Notes: generated by a model from the sequence alone, not told the origin. Numbered from the stretch's first letter, positions 44,872-55,096 are shown. The stretch is 64,000 nt of DNA from Microbacterium sp. MM2322 (GCF_964186585.1 NZ_OZ075067.1:1116001-1180000), one strand, 5' to 3'. Translations and numbers: made by a program.

Positions 44872-45489
44872 TTGTCGAGCCGAACGTCCGCGACGCGGAC
44901 GACACTGCGCGCCGCAGCGGCCGGCACCACCATCGCGATCCTCGCGGTGCTGGTGCTGGCCGCTGATCAGTTCACCAAGTACCTCGCTCTCGCGAAACTG
45001 CCCGAGCGGCAGGCGGTGCCCGTCCTCGGGGACTTCCTCCAGCTGTACCTCACGTTCAACCCGGGCGCGGCGTTCTCGCTGGGCGAGGGCGTCACGTGGG
45101 TCTTCACGCTCGTACTCGCGGCCGCGGCGCTCACGATCGTCTTCCTGGCCGCGACGCGCGTTCGCTCCCGTGCGTGGGCAGTCGTCCTCGGCCTCCTGCT
45201 CGGCGGGATCCTCGGGAACCTCACCGACCGCCTCTTCCGCGATCCCGGGTTCCTCGTCGGCCATGTCGTCGACTTCATCCACACGCCGTGGCTGTGGCTG
45301 TGGTTCCCGTCCGCCATCTACAACGTCGCGGACATGTTCATCGTCACGATGATGATCGCCGTCGCGATTCTGGTGCTCCTCGGTCGTCGGTTCGACGGCA
45401 CGCGCGAGAGGGATGCCGCGCGCGCGGCAGCGGCAGCAGAGGCGGACGCTGACGTCTCGGCATCCGCTGACCCTCATGCCCAGCCGTAG
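44872..45489 (+). CDS. lspA: Lipoprotein signal peptidase (signal peptidase II)
   Basis: An aspartic membrane protease that removes signal peptides of lipoproteins. The 205-residue protein has four membrane segments and the catalytic motifs [12 protein letters not shown] and [11 protein letters not shown], with the early DQFTKYLA and [15 protein letters not shown] 44872 is the only reasonable start close to the domain, 11 bp after divIVA. An extra Ala/Asp-rich tail of about 30 residues follows the last helix. Its end overlaps rluD by 14 bp. CtaC, encoded later in this window, is a likely substrate. Confidence 0.92.
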   Translation: MSSRTSATRTTLRAAAAGTTIAILAVLVLAADQFTKYLALAKLPERQAVPVLGDFLQLYLTFNPGAAFSLGEGVTWVFTLVLAAAALTIVFLAATRVRSRAWAVVLGLLLGGILGNLTDRLFRDPGFLVGHVVDFIHTPWLWLWFPSAIYNVADMFIVTMMIAVAILVLLGRRFDGTRERDAARAAAAAEADADVSASADPHAQP

Positions 45490-46396
45490 CCTGCCCGTCC
45501 CGGACGGTCTCGACGGCACCCGGGTCGATGCGGCGCTGGCGAAGCTCCTCGGGTTCTCCCGCACGTTCGCCGCCGAGGTCGCCGAGAGCGGCGGAGTCCA
45601 CGTCGACATGCGACCGGTCGGCAAGTCCGACAAGCTCGTGGCCGGTGCCTGGCTCCAGGTCGACTGGGAGGAGAAGCGCGGACCCGAGATCGTCCCGATC
45701 GCGGTCCCCGATCTCGGGATCGTCCACGACGACGACGAGATCGTGGTGGTCGACAAGCCCTCAGGGGTTGCGGCGCATCCTTCGATCGGGTGGGAGGGGC
45801 CGACGGTCGTCGGCGCTCTCGCGGCCGCCGGATTCCGTATCGCCACATCCGGCGCTGCCGAACGTCAGGGTGTCGTCCACCGGCTCGATGTCGGCACGAG
45901 CGGCCTGATGGTGGTGGCGAAGACCGAGCGGGCGTACACCGCGCTGAAGCGTGCGTTCAAAGAGCGCGAGGTCGACAAGGTCTATCACACCGTCGTCCAG
46001 GGGCATCCGGATCCCCTCGTCGGGACGATCGACGCTCCCCTGGGGCGGCATCCGAACCACTCCTGGAAGTTCGCGGTCGTCCCTGACGGCAAGGACTCGG
46101 TGACGCACTACGAGACTCTCGAGGCCTTCCCGCGGGCATCGCTCCTCGAAGTCCATCTCGAGACCGGGCGTACGCACCAGATCCGCGTGCACATGGCCGC
46201 CCATCGGCATCCCTGCGTCGGTGATCCGCTCTACGGCGGCGACCCCACCCTGGCGCAGCGCCTCGGGCTCACGCGGCAGTGGCTGCATGCGCACGAACTC
46301 TCCTTCGCCCACCCGGCGACGGGGGACTGGGTCACGTTCCGCTCGGAGTATCCGGCGGATCTCGCCCATGCCCTGGAGATCCTCCGCGAGCAGTGA
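45476..46396 (+). CDS. rluD: 23S rRNA pseudouridine synthase (RluD family)
   Basis: A 306-residue enzyme that converts uridines to pseudouridine in ribosomal RNA. An S4-like RNA-binding domain occupies about residues 8-60; the catalytic domain holds the RluA/RluD signature [15 protein letters not shown] with catalytic D138, preceded by [15 protein letters not shown]. The ATG at 45476 overlaps lspA, and the lspA-rluD pair is widely conserved. The precise target uridines are inferred by family only. Confidence 0.9.
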   Translation: MPSRSLPVPDGLDGTRVDAALAKLLGFSRTFAAEVAESGGVHVDMRPVGKSDKLVAGAWLQVDWEEKRGPEIVPIAVPDLGIVHDDDEIVVVDKPSGVAAHPSIGWEGPTVVGALAAAGFRIATSGAAERQGVVHRLDVGTSGLMVVAKTERAYTALKRAFKEREVDKVYHTVVQGHPDPLVGTIDAPLGRHPNHSWKFAVVPDGKDSVTHYETLEAFPRASLLEVHLETGRTHQIRVHMAAHRHPCVGDPLYGGDPTLAQRLGLTRQWLHAHELSFAHPATGDWVTFRSEYPADLAHALEILREQ

Positions 46397-46428
46397 CACC
46401 GGCCGGGGGAGTGCGGCATCCTGCTGTC

Positions 46429-46998
46429 ATGGACATCGAGGTGCGACCGGCGACCTCCTTCGAGGACATTCGGACGATCGTCGGGCCGAAGCGTCCCGAC
46501 GCGAACGTCTGCTGGTGCTTGACCTATCGACTCCCGGGACCGGAACACCGGGCACTGGCGGGACCGGCTCGCGGCGACCGCATGCGCGAGCTCGTTGCAG
46601 AGGGCCCGCCAGGCGTCCTGGCTTACGACGGCGATGAGGTCGTCGGATGGGCAGCGGTCCACCCTCGGTGCGACACGTCGTTCGCGAAGAACCGGCGGAT
46701 CCCTCATGTCGATGACCTCGACGTGTGGTCGCTCTGGTGCATCCGGGTGCGCCCTGGGCATCGTGGAAACGGCATCGCCCACGCCCTGGTTTCGGGAGCC
46801 GTCGACTACGCGCGGTCCGAGGGAGCGCCGGCGGTCGAAGGCTACCCCGTCGACAATCGTGGCGAGAAGGTCGACCTCACGATGGCGTATGTCGGGACGC
46901 GTCGCCTGTTCGAGCAGGCTGGTTTCACCCTCGCCGCAGAGACGGACTCCGTACTGAATGGGTTCCCCCGGGTCGTCATGCGACTCGACCTCGGCTGA
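46429..46998 (+). CDS. GNAT-family acetyltransferase
   Basis: A 189-residue acyl-CoA-dependent N-acyltransferase. The acetyl-CoA-binding motif A is IRVRPGHRGNGIAHALVSGA, flanked by WAAVHP and the late FEQAGFTLAAETDS. The N-terminal half contains NVCWCLTYRLPGPEHRAL, a feature of a small actinobacterial GNAT subgroup. A degenerate CATCCT element lies 6 nt before the ATG, so the message may be leaderless. The substrate is unknown. It converges with the Nudix gene, with no clear terminator between them. Confidence 0.85.
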   Translation: MDIEVRPATSFEDIRTIVGPKRPDANVCWCLTYRLPGPEHRALAGPARGDRMRELVAEGPPGVLAYDGDEVVGWAAVHPRCDTSFAKNRRIPHVDDLDVWSLWCIRVRPGHRGNGIAHALVSGAVDYARSEGAPAVEGYPVDNRGEKVDLTMAYVGTRRLFEQAGFTLAAETDSVLNGFPRVVMRLDLG

Positions 46999-47001
46999 AC
47001 C

Positions 47002-47475
47002 TCAGCGGCCGCCGGTGAAGCTCGCGGGGTCGTCCTCGGCGATCGCGAGGGCGATCTTGCGGACGTGCGGCGGATCGACGTCGACAAGTTCGCCGAGCCC
47101 GTAGAAGCCGACCTCGGTCAGTTCGCCGTCCGCGGGATGCGGGTCGCCCGACACCCAGTCGCACCGGAACACGAGGTCGAGGTAGTCGACCTCGTCACCG
47201 TTGGCGTAGACGATCCGCGGGATCTGCTGGACCGCCGCCAGCCGAGTCGCACGCACGACGACTCCGGCCTCTTCGAGACACTCCCGGACCGCCGTGTCGG
47301 CGGGTTCTTCGCCCGGCTCCACGATGCCGGACACCGACTGCCACTCGCCGTTGTCGGCCCGCTTGCCGAGGAGCACCTTCTCGTCGCGGAAGACGACGGC
47401 GGTCACGCCGACGAGGGGGAGCGGGGCGGTGCCGATCTTCTCGCGGAGGGCGAGGACGAACTCGGGGGTGGTCAT
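47002..47475 (-). CDS. Nudix hydrolase
   Basis: A 157-residue hydrolase of nucleoside diphosphate derivatives. The Nudix box GIVEPGEEPADTAVRECLEEAG fits the GX5EX7REUXEEXGU pattern (23 positions, key residues G, E, R-E and E-E), preceded by VVFRDEKVLLGKR. The substrate cannot be assigned. ATG 47475 is supported by TAGGCT 7 nt upstream; the frame stays open far upstream, antisense to dnaE, but that extension is not real. It diverges from dnaE over 48 bp. Confidence 0.9.
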   Translation of the reverse strand: MTTPEFVLALREKIGTAPLPLVGVTAVVFRDEKVLLGKRADNGEWQSVSGIVEPGEEPADTAVRECLEEAGVVVRATRLAAVQQIPRIVYANGDEVDYLDLVFRCDWVSGDPHPADGELTEVGFYGLGELVDVDPPHVRKIALAIAEDDPASFTGGR

Positions 47476-47482
47476 GCCGACC

Positions 47483-47488
47483 AGCCTA
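47483..47488 (-). promoter_or_regulatory. -10 element (TAGGCT), leaderless Nudix gene
   Basis: On the minus strand TAGGCT is followed by 7 nt and ATG 47475. Confidence 0.55.
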
Positions 47489-47511
47489 GGCGCCGTGTCA
47501 GAACCGGAACG

Positions 47512-47517
47512 TAGACT
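47512..47517 (+). promoter_or_regulatory. -10 element (TAGACT), leaderless dnaE
   Basis: TAGACT is followed by 6 nt and GTG 47524. Confidence 0.6.
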
Positions 47518-47523
47518 CGATCC

Positions 47524-50500
47524 GTGGCATCCGACTCCTTCGTTCACCTGCACGTCCACAGCGAATACTCGATGCTCGACGGGGCCGCGAAGATCGGCGC
47601 GATGACGCAGGCAGCCGCCGATTACGGGATGCCGGCCATCGCCGTGACCGACCACGGCAACACCTTCGCCGCGTTCGAGTTCTACCGTGCGGCCCAGTCC
47701 GCCGGCGTCAAGCCGATCATCGGCCTCGAGGCGTACGTCACTCCCGGCACGCACCGCAGCGACAAGTCGCGCGTGGCGTGGGGGTCCCCCGATCAGAAGA
47801 GCGACGACGTCTCGGGATCGGGTGCCTACACCCACATGACGATGTGGAGCCAGAGCACCGAGGGCATGCACAACCTGTTCCGGTTGAGCTCCCTGTCGAG
47901 CATCGAGGGCTACTACTTCAAGCCCCGCATGGACCGCGACCTTCTGCAGACCTACGGCAAGGGGCTGATCGCGACGACGGGGTGTCCGTCGGGCGAGGTG
48001 CAGACCCGTCTGCGTCTCGGCCAGTACGAGGCAGCGCGCGCCGCGGCGGCAGAGTTCCAGGACATCTTCGGCAAGGAGAACTACTTCGCCGAGATCATGG
48101 ACCACGGCCTGTCGATCGAGCGCCGCGTCATGACCGACCTCATCCGGTTGTCGAAGGATCTGAACATCCCGCTGGTCGCGACCAACGACTCGCACTACAC
48201 GCATCAGCACGAGGCCGATGCCCACGAGGCGCTGCTGTGCGTCCAGTCGGGCTCGACGCTCGACGACCCGAACCGCTTCAAGTTCGACGGCGACGGGTAC
48301 TACATCAAGACGGCGCAGGAGATGCGCCAGCTCTTCCGTGACCACCCCGAGGCCTGCGACAACACGCTGCTCATCGCAGAGCGGTGCGAGGTGGAGTTCA
48401 ACACCTCCGCGAACTACATGCCGCGTTTCCCGGTGCCCGAGGGTGAGACCGAGGACAGCTGGCTGATCAAAGAGGTCGAGGCGGGCCTCCACTACCGGTA
48501 CCCCGACGGGATCCCCGACCGCGTTCGCAAGCAGGCGGAGTACGAGACCGGCATCATCTTGCAGATGGGCTTCCCGGGGTACTTCCTCGTGGTCGCCGAC
48601 TTCATCAACTGGGCGAAGGACCACGGCATCCGCGTCGGTCCCGGCCGCGGCTCCGGTGCCGGATCGATGGTCGCCTACGCGATGCGCATCACCGACCTCG
48701 ACCCGCTCGAGCACGGCCTCATCTTCGAGCGCTTCCTGAACCCCGACCGTGTCTCCATGCCCGACTTCGACGTCGACTTCGACGATCGTCGCCGCGGCGA
48801 GGTCATCGACTATGTGACGGAGAAGTACGGCTCCGAGCGCGTCGCGCAGATCGTCACGTACGGCACGATCAAGTCGAAGCAGGCGCTGAAGGATGCCGGT
48901 CGTGTCCTCGGCTTCCCGTTCTCCATGGGCGAGCGCCTTACGAAGGCCATGCCGCCGCCCGTCATGGGCAAGGACATGGAGCTCGGCGGCATGTTCGACG
49001 CGAAGCATCCGCGCTACAAGGAGGCGAGCGAGTTCCGCTCCCTCGTCGACACCGATCCCGACGCGAAGACCGTCTTCGACCGCGCGATCGGACTCGAAGG
49101 GCTGAAGCGCCAGTGGGGCGTCCACGCCGCCGGCGTCATCATGTCGAGCGAGCCGCTGATCGACATCATCCCGATCATGCGCCGCGAGCAGGACGGCCAG
49201 ATCGTCACGCAGTTCGACTACCCGTCGTGCGAGACCCTCGGCTTGATCAAGATGGACTTCCTGGGGCTTCGAAACCTCACGATCATCTCCGACGCCCTCG
49301 ACAACATCCGCACCAACCGCGGCGAGGAGCTCGACCTCGAGCACCTCGAGCTCGACGACCGACCCGCGTACGACCTCCTGAGCCGCGGAGACACGCTCGG
49401 GGTGTTCCAGCTCGACGGCGGCCCCATGAGGGCCCTCCTGCGCCTGATGAAGCCCGACAACTTCGAGGACATCTCCGCTGTCATCGCGTTGTACCGACCG
49501 GGCCCCATGGGCGCGAACTCGCACACGAACTACGCGCTGCGCAAGAACGGCGTGCAGCCGATCACCCCGATCCATCCCGAACTCGAGGAGCCGCTTCGCG
49601 ACATCCTCGACACGACCTACGGCCTGATCATCTATCAGGAGCAGGTCATGGCGATCGCGCAGAAGGTGGCCGGTTTCTCGCTCGGCCAGGCCGACATCCT
49701 CCGCCGCGCGATGGGTAAGAAGAAGAAGTCCGAACTCGACAAGCAGTACGCGGGCTTCTCCGGCGGCATGAAGGAACGCGGGTTCGGCGACGCGGCCATC
49801 AAGTCGCTCTGGGACATCCTGCTTCCCTTCTCGGACTACGCGTTCAACAAAGCGCACTCCGCCGCATACGGTCTCGTCTCCTACTGGACCGCCTACCTCA
49901 AGGCTCACTATCCCGCCGAGTACATGGCCGCGCTCCTGACGAGCGTCGGCGACTCGAAGGACAAGATGGCGGTGTACCTCAACGAATGCCGTCGCATGGG
50001 CATCCGTGTCCTCCCGCCCGACGTGGGGGAGTCCATCCGGTACTTCGCCGCCGTCGGCGAGGACATCCGCTTCGGCCTCGGCGCGGTCCGTAACGTCGGC
50101 ACGAACGTCGTCGACGGCATCGTGTCCGCCCGCACGGACGGTCCGTACACGAGCTTCCACGACTTCCTGACGAAGGTGCCGGCCCACGTCGCGAACAAGC
50201 GGACGGTCGAATCCCTCATCAAAGCGGGTGCATTCGACTCGCTCGGATCGACACGACGCGCGCTCATGGAGATCCACGAGGACGCCACCGAACAGGCCGT
50301 CCTCGACAAGCGCCGTGAGGCCAACGGCGAGGTCGGCTTCGACTTTGACAGCCTGTGGGGCGACGACGAGCCCCAGCAGGTGGCGCGCGTGCCCGAACGC
50401 CCCGAGTGGACGAAGAAGGACAAACTCGCGTTCGAACGCGAGATGCTCGGCCTCTACGTGTCCGATCACCCGCTCGCCGGGCTCGAGATTCCGCTGGCGA

Positions 50501-51042
50501 AGCACGCATCGACCTCGATTCACGATCTGCTCGTCTCGGACGACATCTCCGACGGCGACATCGTGACCGTCGCGGGGCTGGTCACCAGCGTCCAGCATCG
50601 AGTCGCGAAGCAGAGTGGCAACCCCTACGGCATGATCACGGTCGAGGACTTCGACGGCGAGGTGACGGTCATGTTCATGGGCAAGACCTACACCGAGTTC
50701 CAGTCGATGCTGGTGGCGGACTCGATCCTCGTCGTCCGCGGCCGCGTGTCTCAGCGTGACGACGGGCGCAACCTCCACGGTCAGTCGGCGTTCGTACCCG
50801 ATCTGGGATCGGTCGACGCAGCGGGTCCGCTCGTCCTCCTTCTGCCCGAGCATCGCGCTACGGAGACGACGATCGGTCAGCTCGCCGCCGTGCTCGACCG
50901 GCATCCCGGTGCGACCGAGGTGACGTTGAAGCTGCATCGCGGAGGTGTCGCCAAGGTGTTCGAGGTGCCGGCTCAGGTGGGTGTCACCGTCGACCTCTAT
51001 GGAGAGTTGAAGGGGCTGCTGGGACCGCAGTGTCTCGGCTGA
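47524..51042 (+). CDS. dnaE: DNA polymerase III alpha subunit
   Basis: The main replicative polymerase, 1172 residues, of the DnaE1 type. The N-terminal PHP domain starts at FVHLHVHSEYSMLDGAAKIG; the polymerase core includes RVGPGRGSGAGSMVAY and the catalytic aspartates D414 and D416 in MPDFDVDFDD. Later segments include AFNKAHSAAYGLVSYWTAY and a C-terminal OB-fold (IVTVAGLVTSVQHR to MFMGKTY). GTG 47524 follows a leaderless -10 element by 6 nt. It appears to stand alone before the acidic membrane protein gene. Confidence 0.97.
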   Translation: MASDSFVHLHVHSEYSMLDGAAKIGAMTQAAADYGMPAIAVTDHGNTFAAFEFYRAAQSAGVKPIIGLEAYVTPGTHRSDKSRVAWGSPDQKSDDVSGSGAYTHMTMWSQSTEGMHNLFRLSSLSSIEGYYFKPRMDRDLLQTYGKGLIATTGCPSGEVQTRLRLGQYEAARAAAAEFQDIFGKENYFAEIMDHGLSIERRVMTDLIRLSKDLNIPLVATNDSHYTHQHEADAHEALLCVQSGSTLDDPNRFKFDGDGYYIKTAQEMRQLFRDHPEACDNTLLIAERCEVEFNTSANYMPRFPVPEGETEDSWLIKEVEAGLHYRYPDGIPDRVRKQAEYETGIILQMGFPGYFLVVADFINWAKDHGIRVGPGRGSGAGSMVAYAMRITDLDPLEHGLIFERFLNPDRVSMPDFDVDFDDRRRGEVIDYVTEKYGSERVAQIVTYGTIKSKQALKDAGRVLGFPFSMGERLTKAMPPPVMGKDMELGGMFDAKHPRYKEASEFRSLVDTDPDAKTVFDRAIGLEGLKRQWGVHAAGVIMSSEPLIDIIPIMRREQDGQIVTQFDYPSCETLGLIKMDFLGLRNLTIISDALDNIRTNRGEELDLEHLELDDRPAYDLLSRGDTLGVFQLDGGPMRALLRLMKPDNFEDISAVIALYRPGPMGANSHTNYALRKNGVQPITPIHPELEEPLRDILDTTYGLIIYQEQVMAIAQKVAGFSLGQADILRRAMGKKKKSELDKQYAGFSGGMKERGFGDAAIKSLWDILLPFSDYAFNKAHSAAYGLVSYWTAYLKAHYPAEYMAALLTSVGDSKDKMAVYLNECRRMGIRVLPPDVGESIRYFAAVGEDIRFGLGAVRNVGTNVVDGIVSARTDGPYTSFHDFLTKVPAHVANKRTVESLIKAGAFDSLGSTRRALMEIHEDATEQAVLDKRREANGEVGFDFDSLWGDDEPQQVARVPERPEWTKKDKLAFEREMLGLYVSDHPLAGLEIPLAKHASTSIHDLLVSDDISDGDIVTVAGLVTSVQHRVAKQSGNPYGMITVEDFDGEVTVMFMGKTYTEFQSMLVADSILVVRGRVSQRDDGRNLHGQSAFVPDLGSVDAAGPLVLLLPEHRATETTIGQLAAVLDRHPGATEVTLKLHRGGVAKVFEVPAQVGVTVDLYGELKGLLGPQCLG

Positions 51043-51107
51043 GTCGCCGCAATGGCGCGGGGTAGGATCGCAGGCGGCGCTCATCGGCGCTGTTCGGAAG
51101 GAGCATC

Positions 51108-52217
51108 GTGACTGACCAGAAGACGAACCCCGAAACGCCGGACGAAGCCGGGAGCAGCGTCGAAGACCTCGACGTCACTCTCGTTCGTGCGCCGGAGACC
51201 TCCGTGTACGAGACGAGCGTCGAGCAGGAGACCGAGGCGTACGACTTCACCACGGATGCCGCTCCTGCACAGGACGCTGTCGTCTCCGAGCCCGTCGACC
51301 CAGAGCCTGTCGCTGCAGAGCCCGTAGACGCAGATCCCGTCACCGCCGAGCCCGTCGCTGCCGACGAGCAGCCGGCAGCGGAGGCATCCGAGGCGGGGCA
51401 CATCCCGCCGCAGTACGGTATCGGCCCGTTCTCGCTCCGCGAGGTTTCGCTGCTCGGTGTGTGGGCACTCGCCTTCCTGTTCTCGTTCTTCCCGCTGTAC
51501 GGCGACGACCAGTTCAGCCGCCTCCTCGGCGGGGCGACGGTCTGGACCTCCGGGATCGACTGGGTGCTGACGATCGGTGCGCCCACCGTGGCCGTCTTCC
51601 TCATCACGCTCCGCCGGTTCTCGCCCGACGGCATCCGTCGCGTCGGCTCTCTCGGGATCGATCAGTTCGCCTCCGTCGTCTTCTCCGTTTCGGTCGTCAT
51701 CTGGCTGAGTTGGTTGTGGACGAACATCGCACGAGGAGCGGCAACGGGCGTCTGGCTCAGCAGCTGGGTCGTCTGGGTGGAAGTGATCCTCATGACTGCG
51801 GGCGTGGCGCTGACGGTCCTGGCACCGTTCATCCCGCCCTTCCACGAGGACTTCCTCCACCGGGTCGAGACCCTGTCCCACCGCGTCGCCCGTCGTGCCC
51901 GTCCCGTCGTCGCACGCCCGCTGTCGGATGCGCGGTACACGATGGCAGCGCCGTCCGTCGACCCGGAGCCCGCGCCGTACGGTGACCCGATCGAGGACGA
52001 CGAGCCCGCTCCCGCCCCCGCATCCGCGCAGCAGGCCTTCTGGGCGCTGGCTCCCGCGGAACGGGACGTCGTCGACGAGAACGGAACTCCGCTCTTCCGC
52101 ATCGGCCCGACCGCCTGGGCGCTGGTGATCGAGGACCGCGGAGATTCGTTCGTCGTTCGTCACGAGGATGGTCGGATCGGCTACCTCACCGACGTCTCGG
52201 GCGTCACCCGGGGCTGA
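51108..52217 (+). CDS. Acidic four-helix membrane protein of unknown function
   Basis: A 369-residue protein that I do not recognise as a named family. Residues 1 to about 100 are acidic and low-complexity, with a degenerate EPV/DPV repeat at about 62-85 (EPVDPEPVAAEPVDADPV). About four membrane helices follow (roughly 107-125, 145-163, 185-203, 222-242), then a cytoplasmic basic-to-acidic tail ending in a compact segment (ALVIEDRGDSFVVRHEDGRI). AAGGAG lies 7 nt before GTG 51108, and TAGGAT at 51063-51068 is a likely -10. It lies between dnaE and hisD and may be a Microbacteriaceae-specific protein. Confidence 0.7.
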   Translation: MTDQKTNPETPDEAGSSVEDLDVTLVRAPETSVYETSVEQETEAYDFTTDAAPAQDAVVSEPVDPEPVAAEPVDADPVTAEPVAADEQPAAEASEAGHIPPQYGIGPFSLREVSLLGVWALAFLFSFFPLYGDDQFSRLLGGATVWTSGIDWVLTIGAPTVAVFLITLRRFSPDGIRRVGSLGIDQFASVVFSVSVVIWLSWLWTNIARGAATGVWLSSWVVWVEVILMTAGVALTVLAPFIPPFHEDFLHRVETLSHRVARRARPVVARPLSDARYTMAAPSVDPEPAPYGDPIEDDEPAPAPASAQQAFWALAPAERDVVDENGTPLFRIGPTAWALVIEDRGDSFVVRHEDGRIGYLTDVSGVTRG

Positions 52218-52225
52218 GCCGCCGG

Positions 52226-52231
52226 TAGCCT
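52226..52231 (+). promoter_or_regulatory. -10 element (TAGCCT) before hisD
   Basis: TAGCCT is followed by GGAGGG and ATG 52238, a 6-nt gap. The GGAGGG could be read as a ribosome-binding site only on a longer transcript. Confidence 0.55.
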
Positions 52232-52237
52232 GGAGGG

Positions 52238-53539
52238 ATGCTCCGCACGATCGACCTCCGGGGTCGCGCCGTCACACCGACCGACCTTCTCGCCGCCGTA
52301 CCCCGCGCCACGGCCGCACGTGACGAGGCCCTGGCCACGGCAGCGTCGGTCGTCGCCGACGTGGCTGAGCGAGGTGAGGTGTCGCTGCGTGAGCAGGCCG
52401 CACGCTTCGACGGCGTCGAGGGGCACGACATCCGGGTCCCAGGCGTGCACCTCGATGAGGCGCTCGCGTCCCTCGACCCTGCGATCCGCTCTGCTCTCGA
52501 GAATGCGATCGGACGCGTGCGGCTCGCTTCGGCCGCGCAGGTCCCTGCGCCCGTCGTGACCGAGATCGCTCCCGGCGCTCGGGTGGAGCAGCGCTGGCGT
52601 CCTGTCCGGCGTGCAGGTGTCTACGTCCCGGGTGGCAAGGCGGTCTACCCGTCGAGTGTCGTCATGAACGTCGTCCCCGCACAGGTGGCCGGTGTCACGC
52701 AGGTCGCGCTCGCTTCGCCGCCGCAGCGAGAGTATGGCGGGCGGGTCCACCCCGTCATCCTCGCCGCCGCGAAGCTGCTCGGCGTCACCGAGGTGTACGC
52801 CATGGGCGGCGCGGGAGCGATCGGCGCCTATGCCCACGGAGTCCCCGATCTCGATCTCGCCCCGGTCGACGTCATCTCCGGCCCGGGCAACAATTTCGTC
52901 GCCCTCGCCAAGCGTGTCGTGGCGGGCATGGTCGGTACCGACTCCGAGGCGGGGGCGACCGAGATCCTCATCGTCGCCGACGACTCCGCCGACCCACGTC
53001 TCGTCGCGGCAGACCTGGTGAGCCAGGCCGAGCACGACGAGCAGGCTTCTGCACTGCTCGTCACCGACTCGGCGGAGCTCGCCGATGCGGTTGCCGGGGA
53101 GGTCGACCGACGCGCGGCCGCGACCCGGCACGCCGATCGCGTGGCGCAGGCTCTCGCCGGTCCGCAGTCGGCCATCGTCCTCGTCGACGACATCGCGACT
53201 GCTACTGCTTTCAGCAATGCCTACGCCCCCGAGCACCTCGAACTCCAGCTCCGCGACCCTCGTCCCGACGAGTACGTCAACGCGGGCGCGGTCTTCGTGG
53301 GGGCATGGACGCCCGTGAGTCTCGGTGATTACCTCGCCGGCAGCAATCACGTGCTTCCGACGGGCGGTCAAGCGCGGTACGCGTCGGGCCTCTCGGCATC
53401 CACGTTCCTGCGTCCGCAGCAGGTGATCACTTATGACCGCGACGCCCTGCAGGCCGTGCACGACGACATCGTGACGCTCGCGAATGCCGAGGTCCTCCCC
53501 GCGCACGGCGAGGCCGTCACGGCACGCTTCGACGCGTAG
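52238..53539 (+). CDS. hisD: Histidinol dehydrogenase
   Basis: Catalyses the last two steps of histidine synthesis, oxidising histidinol to histidine with NAD and zinc. The 433-residue protein has the signature [20 protein letters not shown], the segment [32 protein letters not shown] ligands (written here from [17 protein letters not shown]) and the closing [10 protein letters not shown] and [15 protein letters not shown]. No other his genes follow in the window; nrdR comes next, so the rest of the pathway is elsewhere. Confidence 0.96.
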   Translation: MLRTIDLRGRAVTPTDLLAAVPRATAARDEALATAASVVADVAERGEVSLREQAARFDGVEGHDIRVPGVHLDEALASLDPAIRSALENAIGRVRLASAAQVPAPVVTEIAPGARVEQRWRPVRRAGVYVPGGKAVYPSSVVMNVVPAQVAGVTQVALASPPQREYGGRVHPVILAAAKLLGVTEVYAMGGAGAIGAYAHGVPDLDLAPVDVISGPGNNFVALAKRVVAGMVGTDSEAGATEILIVADDSADPRLVAADLVSQAEHDEQASALLVTDSAELADAVAGEVDRRAAATRHADRVAQALAGPQSAIVLVDDIATATAFSNAYAPEHLELQLRDPRPDEYVNAGAVFVGAWTPVSLGDYLAGSNHVLPTGGQARYASGLSASTFLRPQQVITYDRDALQAVHDDIVTLANAEVLPAHGEAVTARFDA

Positions 53540-53552
53540 TCTGGATGCCGCC

Positions 53553-54026
53553 ATGCACTGCCCCTTCTGTCGCCACTCCGATTCCCGTGTCATCGACTCG
53601 CGCACGAGCGATGACGGACTTAGCATCCGTCGCCGTCGCCAGTGCCCCGAATGCGGCGGCAGGTTCTCGACGATCGAGACCGCGAGCCTCAACGTGATCA
53701 AGCGCTCCGGCGTGATCGAGTCGTTCAGTCGCGAGAAGGTGATGTCCGGCGTGCGGAAGGCCTGCCAGGGCCGCCCCGTGACCGAGGCCGACCTCGCCAT
53801 GCTCGCTCAGGCGGTGGAGGAGTCGGTGCGCCAGACGGGCGTCTCGCAGATCGACACGAATGAGATCGGGCTGGCGATCCTCGGGCCGCTCCGCGAGCTC
53901 GACGAGATCGCCTATTTGCGGTTCGCGAGCGTGTACCAGGCGTTCGAGACCCTTGACGATTTCGATGACGCGATCGCGCTCCTCCGCGCCGACCAGGCGC
54001 AGAAGGCGCCGCGACAGGACGCCTGA
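53553..54026 (+). CDS. nrdR: Transcriptional repressor NrdR
   Basis: Represses ribonucleotide reductase genes in response to ATP/dATP. The 157-residue protein has an N-terminal zinc ribbon with C3, C6, C31 and C34 ([30 protein letters not shown]) followed by an ATP-cone domain ([20 protein letters not shown] through [11 protein letters not shown]). TAGTCT at 53537-53542 overlaps the hisD stop and lies 10 nt before the ATG. NrdR boxes and nrd genes are not seen in this window. Confidence 0.95.
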   Translation: MHCPFCRHSDSRVIDSRTSDDGLSIRRRRQCPECGGRFSTIETASLNVIKRSGVIESFSREKVMSGVRKACQGRPVTEADLAMLAQAVEESVRQTGVSQIDTNEIGLAILGPLRELDEIAYLRFASVYQAFETLDDFDDAIALLRADQAQKAPRQDA

Positions 54027-54051
54027 GCACGACGCCCTAGGCTGGGAGCCG

Positions 54052-55071
54052 ATGTATCGACTCCTCTTCGACCTCGTCCTCCGCCGGCTCGACCCGGAAT
54101 CCGCTCACCACCTCGGGATGGGCGTGATCCGCCTCGCCGCGGTACCCCCGTTCTCGGCCGTCGCGCGCGCGCTGACCCGACCGGCACCGGAGCTGCGGAC
54201 CGAGGCGCTCGGACTCGTCTTCGACTCGCCCTTCGGCGTGGCAGCCGGGTTCGACAAGAACGCGGTCGGAGCGCTCGGCCTGCACGCACTGGGCTTCGGA
54301 CACATCGAGGTCGGCACGGTGACCGCGATCCCGCAGGACGGCAACCCCCGCCCGCGTCTGTTCCGCCTGCCGGCGGACCGCGCCCTGATCAACCGGATGG
54401 GCTTCAACAACGACGGTGCGGCCGCCGTCGCTGCGCGGCTTGAGCGGATGCGGCGCCGCAAGCATCGTCCCGTCCTGGGTGCGAACATCGGCAAGTCCCG
54501 CGTCGTGGACGTCGCCGACGCGACGGCGGATTATGTCGCGAGCACGCGCCTTGTCGCGCCTGTGGCGGACTATCTCGTCGTGAACGTGTCGTCCCCCAAC
54601 ACGCCCGGGCTCCGCGGCTTGCAGGCCGTCGAGACGCTGCGGCCTCTTCTGACCGCGGTGAAGGATGCCGCCGGTGCCACGCCTCTTCTGGTGAAGATCG
54701 CCCCCGACCTGACCGACGACGAGATCGACGGCATTTCGGCGATGGCGGTGGATGCCGGCCTCTCCGGCATCGTGGCGACCAACACCACGATCGCTCGCAC
54801 CGGACTGACGACGGATCCCGCGCGCGTCGAAGCCATGGGTGCGGGAGGTCTTTCCGGCGCCCCGCTGCGCGAGCGCTCGCTCGAGGTGCTCCGCCGGGTC
54901 CGCGCGGCCGTTCCGGCAGATTTCTGCGTGATCGCCGCCGGGGGAGTGGAGACGGCATCCGACGTGCGCGATCGTCTGGCAGCCGGCGCGGACCTCGTGC
55001 AGGGCTACAGCGCGTTCGTCTACCGCGGTCCCCTGTGGGCTCGGCAGATCAACCGCGGACTCGTGCGCTGA
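54052..55071 (+). CDS. pyrD: Quinone-dependent dihydroorotate dehydrogenase
   Basis: Membrane-associated class 2 enzyme of pyrimidine synthesis that passes electrons to menaquinone. The 339-residue protein begins with a short hydrophobic/amphipathic region typical of class 2, then AAGFDKNAVGALGLHALGFG, MGFNNDGAAAVAARL, the catalytic serine region VNVSSPNTPGLRGLQ and IAAGGVETASDVRDRLAAGA. TAGGCT (54038-54043) lies 8 nt before ATG 54052. A strong hairpin follows. Confidence 0.95.
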   Translation: MYRLLFDLVLRRLDPESAHHLGMGVIRLAAVPPFSAVARALTRPAPELRTEALGLVFDSPFGVAAGFDKNAVGALGLHALGFGHIEVGTVTAIPQDGNPRPRLFRLPADRALINRMGFNNDGAAAVAARLERMRRRKHRPVLGANIGKSRVVDVADATADYVASTRLVAPVADYLVVNVSSPNTPGLRGLQAVETLRPLLTAVKDAAGATPLLVKIAPDLTDDEIDGISAMAVDAGLSGIVATNTTIARTGLTTDPARVEAMGAGGLSGAPLRERSLEVLRRVRAAVPADFCVIAAGGVETASDVRDRLAAGADLVQGYSAFVYRGPLWARQINRGLVR

Positions 55072-55096
55072 CGCACGGCATCCGGAGTGCCACGCA

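Noticed and set aside
47002..51084. A 1360-codon open frame on the minus strand, opposite dnaE and joined to the Nudix gene
   Set aside because: It is the antisense shadow of dnaE in GC-rich DNA. The translated extension is low-complexity (Asp, Val, Arg) with no domain, and the Nudix gene has its own start with a leaderless -10 element at 47483-47488.
51280..51380. EPV/DPV codon repeats as a DNA tandem array
   Set aside because: The units vary in codons and length; only the peptide pattern is repeated.
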